DNA from: JAJRQY01 sp965224435
Lineage (GTDB): Bacteria > Actinomycetota > Acidimicrobiia > Acidimicrobiales > SZUA-35
Length of the DNA stretch: 64,000 nt
Reading direction: 5' to 3'
Assembly (NCBI GenBank): GCA_965224435.1
Contig: OZ245048.1
Location: 806,001-870,000 of the forward strand
Shown one piece after another: positions 1-8,443 of the stretch. Both the position numbers and the translations under genes were made by a program. A model generated the notes under the pieces. That model searched no databases and was not told the DNA's origin. It was given only the letters and a program-made list of their open reading frames with translations. How positions within the stretch are numbered: the stretch's first letter is position 1; every line of letters begins with the position of its first letter.

Positions 1-633
1 CATGACAGCGACCACCACTGGCTGTTTGAGCGCAACCATGGTGACTCGAAGCTGGTCGCTGAGTGTTCGACTCGAACGGTCCTCAACCGCGGGTAGGACT
101 CGGAAGCCGATAGCGGCGACGGGCAGCGCTAGTCCGGAGAAGGCCAACGCGACTCGCCAGCTCGTTGCTTGGGCAAGAATCCCCGAGAACGAAGGAACAA
201 GCGCCAAGCCGATGGTCAAGACAGCAGAGTTGCGGCCAATAAGCTCGGTTCGTTCGCTGCCGGTCCAATGGTCGCTAATCATGACAACGACCAGATTGAT
301 GAGACCAGCTCCGCCAATACCTTGCACGACCCGGATGGCCAGTAGCCAATTGAACGTTGGAGCGAAGGCTGAAGCGATACCGGCAATGCCAAAGAGCACC
401 AGGCAGGGCAGGAGGATTTTGCGGCGACCAATACGGTCGGCGGCGATGCCGACCACTGGCGCGATGAAGATGCCAGGGAACGCGGCGCTGGCCACCAGGC
501 GGCCAGCCATGGAGTCTGGCTGGTCGAACTCGGCCAAGATGTCAGGAATGTTCGGGCTCAGCAGGGTGCCAGCCAAAACCCCGGCAACGGTGATGGAGAA
601 GATGAACCAGAGGGGCGGTCGACGCTTGCTCAC
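1..633 (-). CDS. MFS transporter, N-terminal part (runs off window)
   Basis: The reverse strand encodes 211 codons that are still open at the window edge, so the C-terminal half is missing. The product starts MSKRRPPLWFIF and has alternating hydrophobic helices. The loop after helix 2 carries the MFS signature A-like motif GIAADRIGRRK, and helix 4 has RVVQGIGGAGL. The GTG start overlaps the stop of the upstream lactonase gene by 4 bp (GTGA), which implies translational coupling. Its position as the last gene after galD- and ligI-like genes suggests uptake of an aromatic acid or its ring-fission product; that substrate is inference. The MFS assignment is firm. Confidence 0.85.
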   Translation of the reverse strand, partial: MSKRRPPLWFIFSITVAGVLAGTLLSPNIPDILAEFDQPDSMAGRLVASAAFPGIFIAPVVGIAADRIGRRKILLPCLVLFGIAGIASAFAPTFNWLLAIRVVQGIGGAGLINLVVVMISDHWTGSERTELIGRNSAVLTIGLALVPSFSGILAQATSWRVALAFSGLALPVAAIGFRVLPAVEDRSSRTLSDQLRVTMVALKQPVVVAVM

Positions 634-1574
634 AGGTTCGTTGGTTCACTGTCTTGCTGCTCAGGCTCGCTGAAGTCGTACAAGGTGGTTGGGTTATCAA
701 CCAGGATCTTGTTGCGGAGTGTTTCATCCGGGGCATAGAGAGCAAGAAGGTCCAACAGCTCACCCTCATCGGGCATGACCGCCATATTCGGATGTGGCCA
801 ATCGGTTCCCCACAGAATCCGGTCAGGGGCTGCCGCAATCAAGGATTGGGCGAAGGGAATGACATCGTCATAGGGGGCGATCTTGCCGTCGGTCAGCCGC
901 TCGGCGCAGGAGATCTTGACCCAACAGTTCTGGTCCGATTCCATCAGCTGCAGCAGGTGTCGAAAGGCTTCCTGCTCAATGCCGTCTGCTGCGGGAACCC
1001 GGGCCATATGGTCAATGATGTAGGGAACGGGCATGTCAGCCAGCAGCGAGTCGTAGGACGGCAGGTCCTTGGCATCGAAATGCAAGACGATGTGCCAACC
1101 GAGTTTGGCCACCCGATGAACGAGTCCCCAAAACACGTCTAGGTCCGGAGCGCCGCCAAGGTGGGCAACGAAGTTAAAGCGTGTGCCGCGTACACCAGCA
1201 TCATGCAACTCCTGAAGGTCGGAGTCGCTGAAAGACTCATCAATCATGGCCACCCCGGCGTAGCGACCCTCGCCGCGTCGAAGGGCATCGACCATGGCCG
1301 AATTGTCGGTGCCGTGACAGCTGGCCTGGACGAACACGGCCCGCTCCAAGCCAAGGGTTTCTTGTAGCTCTTCGAACCTGTCAATACCGGAATCGGGCGG
1401 GGTGTAGGTCCGGCTGGGTGAGAAGGGAAAGGCATGGCCAGGACCAAAGATGTGGCAGTGTGCATCACAAGCAAGTGGGGGAGGAGTGAAGGCCGTAGGA
1501 CTTGATGGTCCCGGGACGGGGCCGGAGACCGTCGCCTCGGGTGGCTTTGGGTGTGGGGGGTTCTTGGTTGCCAT
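630..1574 (-). CDS. LigI-like amidohydrolase (2-pyrone-4,6-dicarboxylate lactonase family)
   Basis: A 314-residue amidohydrolase-2 family TIM-barrel protein. After a Pro-rich N-terminal stretch it has the DAHCHIFGP motif (His39 and His41), then VLHFDAKD, YIIDHMAR and ILWGTDWPHPN near the C-terminus, which match the His/His/His/Asp active-site set of LigI lactonases. LigI hydrolyses 2-pyrone-4,6-dicarboxylate in protocatechuate 4,5-cleavage and gallate degradation. The gene lies 15 bp after a GalD-like gene and overlaps the MFS gene by 4 bp, so the three form one operon. 4-Sulfomuconolactone hydrolase is a close relative and cannot be excluded by motif alone, but the GalD neighbour favours the PDC role. 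Confidence 0.8.
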   Translation of the reverse strand: MATKNPPHPKPPEATVSGPVPGPSSPTAFTPPPLACDAHCHIFGPGHAFPFSPSRTYTPPDSGIDRFEELQETLGLERAVFVQASCHGTDNSAMVDALRRGEGRYAGVAMIDESFSDSDLQELHDAGVRGTRFNFVAHLGGAPDLDVFWGLVHRVAKLGWHIVLHFDAKDLPSYDSLLADMPVPYIIDHMARVPAADGIEQEAFRHLLQLMESDQNCWVKISCAERLTDGKIAPYDDVIPFAQSLIAAAPDRILWGTDWPHPNMAVMPDEGELLDLLALYAPDETLRNKILVDNPTTLYDFSEPEQQDSEPTNL

Positions 1575-1589
1575 GGTTCAGTTCCGGGT

Positions 1590-2846
1590 TCAGGGTCCGT
1601 GTTCAGACTGGTATGGGAAAGCCACACCATCCATCAACTTGCGAGCCGTTCGCACGATGCCTGATCGCTCGATCACAACATCTGTAAGGCTGTCATCGGG
1701 GCCGTCACCGTTGCTCAAGATCCGGACGGTCGCATCAAAGGTTCCGGTCGGGTGCTCGATGGTGATGACATCGGGATCCTCACCATCGACAGCGGCCTCT
1801 CGGGCTGCCATCTGCTGAGCTGCCGTCTGTTGTGCGACCGTGCCCTTGATCTGGATTGCGGTCGCGACGGACACTGCTCCCAGCACGCCGATGGCGTCAT
1901 GGCAGCGGTGAGGAATGAAGGTTCGAGTATTGAGTGCCGCGTCATTCCTTGTAGTCCCGGTCGGCGTGGAGACCATCGTCATCTTGGGGATGGTGGTGCT
2001 CTGGACATCTCCGAGGTTCATTAGCTGACCCGCCTGAAGACGAATGGACTCGAGCCTGGCTCTCAGTTCGGCATCGTTGGTGAGGTCGTCGGGTGATTCG
2101 GTCCCAGAAATGCCGACACTCGCCGCTGTCAGGATGACGACTGGCATGCCGTTGTCGATCATGGTGACCGGCACACCATCAATCTCATCGCGGACATTGC
2201 CTGATGGAAACAGTGAGCCACAACTGGACCCCATGGTGTCATCAAAGTCCAGGTGAATCGCCGCAGCAGTATTCGGCACGCCGGAAATTGAGGTACCCCC
2301 GTGGTAGCGAACGGTCGCGCCTCCATCGACGTCAAACTCAATAGGGACAGTGGCAACAGCCCGACCACCAGTATTGAGCAGCCGAATCCGCACCGTCGCC
2401 GTGTCACCTTGGCCCCCAGATTGCGTTCTGGCACCGTCCTGATGTCGTATATGGATCGCTGCGGGTGCCAGTTCGGGGTGGGGGATGAGGCCACGCTCGA
2501 GGGCGAAAGGGGCGACGGCTGCAACTATGTTTCCGCAGTTCTGACGATCGCTGACCATGGCCTGATCGACGGAGATTTGCAAAAAGAGATAGTCGATGTC
2601 GGTGCCGGTATCTGGGCTGGTATCTGTCGACAAGCTCACGATGGCCACCTTGCTGGTGAGCGGATGGGCGCCCCCTAAGCCATCAATTTGACGTGGATCG
2701 GGCGAACCCATCAAGCGCAGGAGCAGCGCATCACGCTCGGCTGGGTCTTGGGGGAGATCTTCGGCCAGAAAGAACAGGCCTTTGGAGGTTCCACCGCGCA
2801 TCATCATCGTCGGGATACCGGAAATGTCGGATCGATGAAGGGTCAC
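1590..2846 (-). CDS. galD: PrpF/GalD-family tautomerase (4-oxalomesaconate tautomerase-like)
   Basis: A PrpF-family protein of 418 residues from the preferred start. The N-terminal motif MMMRGGTSKGLFF, then RQIDGLGGAHPLTSKVAIV and QNCGNIVAAVAPFA, are typical of GalD, which converts the keto to the enol form of 4-oxalomesaconate. The frame stays open to a GTG at 2978, but family proteins begin just before the MRGGTSK motif, and the GTG at 2846 has a TACACT hexamer 6 nt upstream, so I prefer 2846 and a leaderless transcript. It is the first gene of a galD-ligI-MFS operon. A methylaconitate isomerase (PrpF) role is less likely given the LigI neighbour. Confidence 0.78.
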   Translation of the reverse strand: MTLHRSDISGIPTMMMRGGTSKGLFFLAEDLPQDPAERDALLLRLMGSPDPRQIDGLGGAHPLTSKVAIVSLSTDTSPDTGTDIDYLFLQISVDQAMVSDRQNCGNIVAAVAPFALERGLIPHPELAPAAIHIRHQDGARTQSGGQGDTATVRIRLLNTGGRAVATVPIEFDVDGGATVRYHGGTSISGVPNTAAAIHLDFDDTMGSSCGSLFPSGNVRDEIDGVPVTMIDNGMPVVILTAASVGISGTESPDDLTNDAELRARLESIRLQAGQLMNLGDVQSTTIPKMTMVSTPTGTTRNDAALNTRTFIPHRCHDAIGVLGAVSVATAIQIKGTVAQQTAAQQMAAREAAVDGEDPDVITIEHPTGTFDATVRILSNGDGPDDSLTDVVIERSGIVRTARKLMDGVAFPYQSEHGP

Positions 2847-2852
2847 CAAAGC

Positions 2853-2858
2853 AGTGTA
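2853..2858 (-). promoter_or_regulatory. Putative -10 hexamer of galD-like operon
   Basis: TACACT on the minus strand, 6 nt before the GTG at 2846; it fits TANNNT spacing for a leaderless mRNA. No clear -35. Confidence 0.4.
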
Positions 2859-3044
2859 AGGCGATGGATCGGCCTCAGGCAGCGGATCAGCCGTGATGAA
2901 GATCAACCGAATGCCGCGAGACAATCCAGAAGGGGCACGTGGCTCTGAAACGGGCGATACCTTAGCGGCCTCAACCACGACATGTCGATGGCCAAACGGG
3001 TCGAGACTGCCGCTTGTCGATGACCAGAAGAGGAGCTGATCTGA

Positions 3045-4013
3045 GTGTTTCTAGCGATTGTCTTCATTCTCGCCGGCATCGCTCTTCTGGCCTTCTCGGC
3101 CGACCGAGCAGTTGAAGCGGCGGAGCAGATCTCTGAACACCTTGGCATCTCACCTGTCGTTATTGGGGCCCTGGTCGTTGGACTCGGAACTTCCTTACCG
3201 GAAATGGTTGTCAGCGGACTGGCCTCAGCTCAACGCGACACCATCGACCTGGCCATTGGAAACATTGTCGGTTCCAATGCCGCCAACCTGACCTTGGTTC
3301 TGGGCACCGGGGCCCTGATCCTTCCTCTTACGGGCCAACGAGCGACCCTTCGTCGCGAAGGGTCGCTCATGTTGGCGGCGGCCGCCTTGTTCAGCCTCTT
3401 CATCATCGATGACCATCTGGCCAGGTGGGAGGGCGCGGTTCTTCTGTTGGCAATGATCGTGGCCGCGGTGGCTATCGCCACCGGCCCAACCTCAGAACCT
3501 GAGGTCGGCCATGAGTCCGAGCCCGATACCCAACGAGATGATGGCGAGTCAGATCAACCAATACCTAGCCAGGACCGACTGCGAACGGTCTTCTTGTGGA
3601 CCCTGTTGGGTCTGGTCGGTGTCGTTGTTGGTGCTCAGCTTTTGGTCACAGGGGCGACAACGGTTGCCGAGAGCCTCGGAGCTTCCGAAGCGTTCATCGG
3701 TCTCACCGTGGTCGCGATCGGCACCAGCATCCCCGAACTAGCGACCACGGTCGCTAGCGCTCGACGTGGGTCGGTATCGCTCATCATTGGCAATGTTCTT
3801 GGCTCGAATGTGTTCAACAGCCTCGCTGTTGGCGGCGTTGCTGGTCTTGTCGGAACCGGCGTGATTTCCGAGCCGGTCATGGCCAGTGCAGCGGTCATGA
3901 TGGTTATCAGTGTCTTGGTCTTGGGTTTGGGCCTCGTCCGAGGCGGAATAACTCGCCGATGGGCTGGAATTCTGTTCGCTGCATACGTTCTGGTACTTGC
4001 TCTAGGCCTCTGA
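3045..4013 (+). CDS. Ca2+/cation antiporter (CaCA family, YrbG-like)
   Basis: A 322-residue integral membrane protein with two inverted homologous halves. Each half carries an alpha-repeat: GLGTSLPEMVVSG followed by GNIVGSNAANL (about residues 48-85) and AIGTSIPELATTV followed by GNVLGSNVFN (about 225-265). These acidic/Asn-rich repeats form the ion site of sodium/calcium exchangers. An acidic cytoplasmic loop rich in Glu and Asp separates the halves. The GTG start has AGGAG at about 10 nt spacing. It is divergent from the galD operon and about 200 bp before the TRAP operon. Extrusion of Ca2+ in exchange for Na+ or H+ is the family function; the exact ions are not shown by sequence. Confidence 0.88.
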   Translation: MFLAIVFILAGIALLAFSADRAVEAAEQISEHLGISPVVIGALVVGLGTSLPEMVVSGLASAQRDTIDLAIGNIVGSNAANLTLVLGTGALILPLTGQRATLRREGSLMLAAAALFSLFIIDDHLARWEGAVLLLAMIVAAVAIATGPTSEPEVGHESEPDTQRDDGESDQPIPSQDRLRTVFLWTLLGLVGVVVGAQLLVTGATTVAESLGASEAFIGLTVVAIGTSIPELATTVASARRGSVSLIIGNVLGSNVFNSLAVGGVAGLVGTGVISEPVMASAAVMMVISVLVLGLGLVRGGITRRWAGILFAAYVLVLALGL

Positions 4014-4158
4014 ATCGAGCGGATCGCGGACTTTTCCGGTCGTCCGAGAAGGAAAATAGCAAATCCTTGGAAATTGTTGGCCGCTTTCTGAAGCGGATCC
4101 CTGCCACTGGGGCCTGCTGGGAGACGAATTGCCGCTTTCAATGTGACGGACGTCGCAC

Positions 4159-4164
4159 TAGGGT
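4159..4164 (+). promoter_or_regulatory. Putative -10 of TRAP operon promoter
   Basis: TAGGGT is a typical actinobacterial -10 and would give a leader of about 45 nt before the AAGGAG and ATG of dctQ. The rest of 4014-4215 is non-coding, with only a short CGGAC/GTCCG hairpin near 4027-4046. No convincing -35 is visible. Confidence 0.4.
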
Positions 4165-4215
4165 TTCGCCCGTCGGTGCCAGCTGCACCCTGAGACAATG
4201 CTTCCAAGGAGCAGG

Positions 4216-5028
4216 ATGACAGAGCAAGAGAGTGACGTAGTGGGCGACGTAACTTCGCTGCCTGCATGGTTCACTCGAATTCATCCACTTGGATGGGTTG
4301 CCGTGGCTTATGCCGGGTTGGCCGTGATCCTCATGCTCACGGGAAGCGAGTTCTTGCTCGGCAACCTGACCTGGCAGTGGCTGGCTATTGCTGGGATGCT
4401 CGCCGCATCCTTCTCGTTCGCTTTCCTGGACAAGGTTCGACATGGCATCGAGCGACTGTCGGGCTTTTGTGCTGCGATCGCGTGGAGACTGACTTGGGTC
4501 GTATTCGCTCTCCAGTTGTTCAATGTCATCACTCGCTACACCAACAGCTGGTTCGAGCAAGACATCTTGATCGGCCAGATGACCTCGCTCGCCTGGATGA
4601 GCTTCGGCATGATCTTCCTCATCGGCGTGAACTATGGAACCAAGGCCGGCATCAATCCGCGAATCGACTTCTGGTGGGCCAATTTCCACAAGCGAACAAA
4701 GGCTTGGCTGGATTTCGTCCTGCACGCATTCTTGCTTCTGCCATTCATCATTACTGGACTTCGGCTACTGCGAGGCTACGCCACCACCTCGCTGGGACAG
4801 AAGCGATCAGGTGATTGGCCGTCGGGCTGGCGTGTCTGGGAAACCTGGGAACAGTCCTCCGACGCTGATCAGCTTGCCGTTGGGCCTATCCAAGCATTCA
4901 TCCTGATTGCCTTCATCTTTTGGGGATTGCAGGTGTTCGCTGAGCTGATCAAGACTGGTTTTGTCATCGTTGGCGAAGATGAACTTGGCCAGATTTCGGA
5001 ATCCGATGCCCCCATGAGGGTGGAGTAG
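4216..5028 (+). CDS. dctQ: TRAP transporter small permease (DctQ-type)
   Basis: A 270-residue protein with membrane segments near residues 25-50, 55-80, 95-115, 125-145 and 170-190 and a last segment near 230-255. It sits directly before dctM and dctP, and the WxxFxGxxYGTKAG-like region around residues 130-145 (GVNYGTKAGINPRID) matches DctQ proteins. DctQ is the small membrane subunit that pairs with DctM. The ATG at 4216 is chosen over an in-frame ATG at 4198 because AAGGAG lies 5 nt upstream. It is longer than typical DctQ (about 160-200), with an extra loop near residues 185-225. The operon arrangement makes the assignment secure. Confidence 0.88.
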   Translation: MTEQESDVVGDVTSLPAWFTRIHPLGWVAVAYAGLAVILMLTGSEFLLGNLTWQWLAIAGMLAASFSFAFLDKVRHGIERLSGFCAAIAWRLTWVVFALQLFNVITRYTNSWFEQDILIGQMTSLAWMSFGMIFLIGVNYGTKAGINPRIDFWWANFHKRTKAWLDFVLHAFLLLPFIITGLRLLRGYATTSLGQKRSGDWPSGWRVWETWEQSSDADQLAVGPIQAFILIAFIFWGLQVFAELIKTGFVIVGEDELGQISESDAPMRVE

Positions 5029-5032
5029 TCAC

Positions 5033-6580
5033 ATGGATCTTGGTGTATTCCTCTCCCTCTTGATGTTCGCCGTGTTCATGGTGATGATCCTCGTCGGCTA
5101 CAACGTCGCCTTCTCTTTTGCTTCAACTGCACTGTCATTTGCCCTAATCGGTGACATCACCAATACCTTCAAGCCCGAGACGCTGGGGGCGCTGCCCTCG
5201 AAGTGGGCTGGCACCTTGGAGAACCCGGAACTGCTGGCTGTACCCCTCTTCGTCTTGATGGGTGCTGTGCTGGAGCGTTCCGGAGTGGCCGAGCGCCTGT
5301 TGAACGCCTTCGGCATGATCATGGGACCGCTGCGTGGCGGTGTCGCTGCTGCGGTTATCGTTGTTGGAACCTTGCTGGCGGCTGCAACTGGCGTTGTTGC
5401 TGCCACCGTGATTGTCATGGGGCTGCTGTCGCTGCCTGCGATGATCAAGCTTGGCTATGACCATAAGTTGGCAACGGGTGCCATTGTTGCCTCCGGCACG
5501 TTGGCGCAGTTGCTACCGCCGAGCATTGTTCTGATCCTGTTGGCCCAACAGATCGGCGTTGGCATCCTCGGCTTGTTCGCTGGGGCCTTGATCCCGGGCT
5601 TGATGCTGTCCTTGCTCTATGTCTTGTATGTGCTTGGCGTTTCCTACTTCAAGCCAGAACTGGGACCTGCGATGCCAGCCGAGCAACGCCAGCTCGTTGG
5701 CAACCCTGGGGCCAAGGCCGCACTATTCATTGCCTTGATTCTTGGTGGTGTCGTTGCTCTGGTCACCCTTTTGATCAGTGCCAGCGTTGCCTTGTACGCC
5801 TTCCTCATCACCTTCGTCATCTCCTTCCTGATCAGCTACTTCGGCAAGATGCTGGCGACTGAGGGCTTGGTTGCCATCGTCCCGGTCCTAGCCCTGATCG
5901 CTGGAGTATTGGTCTCCATCTTCCAGGGGGTGGCAACACCATCGGAATCTGGGGCGGTCGGAGTTTTCGGAGCCCTGCTGCTTGGCGTCCTCAATTGGGT
6001 CTTCGACAAGCTCTTGATTGCGGAGGGGGCCGAACACATCACCCCGAAGTGGCGCCTAACCCCGAAGGCCATGGGAGAGGCTGGGCGCTCAACAGCCAAC
6101 ATCACCATCCTGGTCATGACCCTGCTTTTCTCCTCCACCTTCTTCAGCCTGATGTTCTTCCAGCTCGGTGGATCAGACCAGATGGGCGACTGGCTCTCGT
6201 CCATTGGTGGTGGCAAGTTTGGCTTTGTGTTGGTGGCGATGATTGCCGTCTTCCTGCTCGGTGTAAATCTGGAGTTCTTGGAAATCACCTTCATCGTTGT
6301 GCCAATCTTCGTGCCAGCAATGGAAGTCTTGGAGTTCACCAACTTCGACAAGATCTGGTTCAGTGTCTTGATGGCCGTCAATCTCAATATGGCATTCATC
6401 TCACCGCCAGTCGGATTCTCGCTGTTCTATCTGCAGAGTGTGGCCCCACCCGAAGTCAAGACCGCTGACATCCACAAGGGCGCCATCCCCTTCATGGTCC
6501 TACAGGGCGTTGCCCTGGTCGTGCTTGGAGTGTTCCCAGGAATCACCCGATTCTCATGGGAGCTCTTTTCCACCGCCTAA
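5033..6580 (+). CDS. dctM: TRAP transporter large permease (DctM-type)
   Basis: A 515-residue polytopic protein of the DctM/ion-transporter superfamily. Typical blocks are LFVLMGAVLERSGVAERL near residue 70, the Gly/Ala-rich GTLLAAATGVVAATVIVMG, SGTLAQLLPPSIVLIL near 165, and NLEFLEITFIVVPIFVP followed by LNMAFISPPVGFSLFYL near 410-460. It forms the 11-12 helix translocation channel driven by a sodium gradient. The ATG lies 4 bp after dctQ, with GGAG inside the dctQ end, so the two are translationally coupled. The central region is somewhat long compared with C4-dicarboxylate DctM, as in mannitol/chloroaromatic or 2-oxo-acid type systems. Confidence 0.92.
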   Translation: MDLGVFLSLLMFAVFMVMILVGYNVAFSFASTALSFALIGDITNTFKPETLGALPSKWAGTLENPELLAVPLFVLMGAVLERSGVAERLLNAFGMIMGPLRGGVAAAVIVVGTLLAAATGVVAATVIVMGLLSLPAMIKLGYDHKLATGAIVASGTLAQLLPPSIVLILLAQQIGVGILGLFAGALIPGLMLSLLYVLYVLGVSYFKPELGPAMPAEQRQLVGNPGAKAALFIALILGGVVALVTLLISASVALYAFLITFVISFLISYFGKMLATEGLVAIVPVLALIAGVLVSIFQGVATPSESGAVGVFGALLLGVLNWVFDKLLIAEGAEHITPKWRLTPKAMGEAGRSTANITILVMTLLFSSTFFSLMFFQLGGSDQMGDWLSSIGGGKFGFVLVAMIAVFLLGVNLEFLEITFIVVPIFVPAMEVLEFTNFDKIWFSVLMAVNLNMAFISPPVGFSLFYLQSVAPPEVKTADIHKGAIPFMVLQGVALVVLGVFPGITRFSWELFSTA

Positions 6581-6584
6581 GAAC

Positions 6585-6604
6585 TTGCCGCCTGATAGTG
6601 GCAA
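6585..6604 (+). other. Hairpin between dctM and dctP
   Basis: TTGCCGC and GTGGCAA form a 7-bp stem (one G-U pair) with a 6-nt loop. A 10-bp palindrome AGAGATCTCT follows at 6608-6617. Such a stem between permease and binding-protein genes may set different mRNA levels for dctP; this is inference. Confidence 0.4.
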
Positions 6605-6655
6605 TCTAGAGATCTCTAACAAAGCAATTGTCATCACCAATATGGGAGAGTGCAC

Positions 6656-7870
6656 ATGACAACAGAAGAAGAAAATGTCCTCAATCGACGCTCGTTCCTG
6701 AGCAAGGCAGGCGTAGGCGTTGCTGGCGTTGCTGCCAGTGCGACCGTCCTGGCCGCATGCTCGGGAAGCGATAGCGGTGGTGACGCCTCCGGGTCTAACT
6801 CCGATGGTGGCGACGACGGTGGAGGCGATAGCTCCAACGACGATGAAACCGTAACCCTCAACCAAGAAACCCCTGACCTTGAGTGGGAGATGGGTACCAG
6901 CTGGCCAACAGGTTTGGTCACTATCTTTGGTGCTGCTGAGCTGTTTGCCAACGAGGTTTCTCGACTTACCGGTGGCAGTTTTAAGATCAACGCACGTCCA
7001 GCTGGCGAAATCGTCGGCGGTCTTGATGTTCTGCCAACCGTTCGTGACGGCGGAATGGACATGGGCCACACCGCCTCTTACTACTACGTTGGCCTTAGCC
7101 CAGTGCAGCAGTTCGGTACTGCCGTACCGTTCGGTTTGACCCAGCGCCAGCACAACGCCTGGCTGTATGAGGGTGGTGGGCTGGAAATGCTCAATGCTTT
7201 CTACGCCGAAGAGCACGGCATCATCTCTTTCCCCGCTGGTGGCACCGGCTGCCAGATGGGTGGCTGGTTCACCAAGGAAATCAATACTGTCGCTGACCTT
7301 CAGGGTCTGAAGATGCGTATCCCCGGTCTTGCCGGACAGGTCATCACCAACCTCGGTGGCGAGCAGGTCTCCATCGCTGGCGGCGAAATCCTCACCTCCA
7401 TCGAGACTGGCGCCATTGACGCAGCCGAGTTTGTCGGACCCGTCGATGACCTCATCCTTGGTCTGGATGAGCTGGGCAGCCAGCTCTTCTACTACCACCC
7501 AGGTTGGTGGGAGCCAGGAACCACCCTTGAAGTGCAGATCCCGTTGGACAAGTGGAATGATCTTCCGGCCCAGTACCAGGCAGCGATCGAGAATGCGGCC
7601 GCCAATGCCCATGCTCGCACCGTGGCCAAGTACGACGTGCTCAACCCTGAAGCGCTGCAGAAGATCAAGGGATTCGCCGAGATTCGTGAGTTCTCACCTG
7701 AACTGATGACCGCATTCAAGACCGAGACCGAAGCCGTCTTGGACAAGGTTGCATCCGAGGACGGCAAGTTTGCCGAAATTCTCGGCCCATGGCGTCAGTT
7801 CCGAGATGGTGTGTCGGAATGGCACGGCCTAGCCGAGCGCTCCTACCTCAACCAGCAGACCGCTCAGTAG
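6656..7870 (+). CDS. dctP: TRAP transporter substrate-binding lipoprotein (DctP-type)
   Basis: A 404-residue DctP-family periplasmic-type binding protein. The N-terminus has a Tat motif NRRSFLSKAG, a hydrophobic stretch and the lipobox VLAAC, then a Ser/Gly/Asp linker, so it is exported folded and lipid-anchored, as expected for a monoderm or actinobacterial envelope. The mature part has GLKMRIPGLAGQV (the conserved Arg that binds the ligand carboxylate) and GAIDAAEFVGPVDD, diagnostic of DctP proteins for 2-oxo or related acids. The start ATG 6656 is preferred over GTG 6650 because GGGAG lies 7 nt upstream. It is the third gene of the operon, followed by a terminator. The substrate is probably a monocarboxylate or 2-oxo acid. 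Confidence 0.93.
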   Translation: MTTEEENVLNRRSFLSKAGVGVAGVAASATVLAACSGSDSGGDASGSNSDGGDDGGGDSSNDDETVTLNQETPDLEWEMGTSWPTGLVTIFGAAELFANEVSRLTGGSFKINARPAGEIVGGLDVLPTVRDGGMDMGHTASYYYVGLSPVQQFGTAVPFGLTQRQHNAWLYEGGGLEMLNAFYAEEHGIISFPAGGTGCQMGGWFTKEINTVADLQGLKMRIPGLAGQVITNLGGEQVSIAGGEILTSIETGAIDAAEFVGPVDDLILGLDELGSQLFYYHPGWWEPGTTLEVQIPLDKWNDLPAQYQAAIENAAANAHARTVAKYDVLNPEALQKIKGFAEIREFSPELMTAFKTETEAVLDKVASEDGKFAEILGPWRQFRDGVSEWHGLAERSYLNQQTAQ

Positions 7871-7936
7871 GCAACAACCAGAGTTTGTTGCTTCGGTGAA
7901 GCGGCAAACCTTGGCTTGACAACAAGCGATATAGGC

Positions 7937-7973
7937 GAGTGTGCGGTGCCTGGCGCCGCACACTCGTGTTTTT
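7937..7973 (+). terminator. Rho-independent terminator of TRAP operon
   Basis: A perfect 10-bp stem GAGTGTGCGG/CCGCACACTC with a 9-nt loop is followed by GTGTTTTT. It lies about 65 bp after the dctP stop and before the convergent gene at 7994. Confidence 0.9.
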
Positions 7974-7993
7974 GCCTGGAGGTTGCGGGTACT

Positions 7994-8443
7994 TCAGCGT
8001 GAAGCCATCTCTATGGCGGTGAGCTGTTGCTCATGGGCCTTGCTGGCGCTGTAGGAAGACTTCCCGATCCGCCAATCGGACACGATCATGGATCCACCCG
8101 TTCGTTGCACAAGAGTGGTGTCAGGTAGTCGCTTGAGCGGCCCCGTCGCCACCGCCCGGATTCTGCTACCCCGCAAGAGAACAAGCTCTCGGTCGGTCAG
8201 GACAACAATAGTGTGGGACGTGGTGGCCGTTACTGCGACCGACGCACCTGCGGCCCCAACCGCAACTGGCAAAATGACCCCGTCAAGACCACTCAGCACC
8301 CCAACTATTGCGAGCACTACAAATGATGCGATCCCGAAGGGAAACATGAGGCGGTGGCGTTGCCACACCTGGGCTGCGTGCCGGATCTTCTCGTTTGGTC
8401 GCAAGTATTTGACGATGGAACGAAGCAGTACCTGTCGACGCAT
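7994..8443 (-). CDS. Small membrane protein with PH-like domain
   Basis: A 149-residue protein. It begins with a basic helix (RSIVKYLRPNEKIRHAAQ), has two membrane segments at about residues 33-50 and 55-75, and ends with a beta-rich stretch starting TIVVLTDRELVLLRG, which resembles bacterial PH (bPH, YokE/YdbS-like) domains. The start ATG 8443 is chosen because TACGAT lies 7 nt upstream; ATG 8452 and longer frames are possible. The 5' end overlaps the divergent protease gene. The PH-like call is by pattern only and the function is unknown. Confidence 0.55.
   Translation of the reverse strand: MRRQVLLRSIVKYLRPNEKIRHAAQVWQRHRLMFPFGIASFVVLAIVGVLSGLDGVILPVAVGAAGASVAVTATTSHTIVVLTDRELVLLRGSRIRAVATGPLKRLPDTTLVQRTGGSMIVSDWRIGKSSYSASKAHEQQLTAIEMASR

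Noticed and set aside
2..673. 223-codon plus-strand frame at the left edge
   Set aside because: It lies opposite the MFS gene; the minus-strand frame has a clear MFS motif and helices, the plus frame is Arg/Ser/Thr-rich noise.
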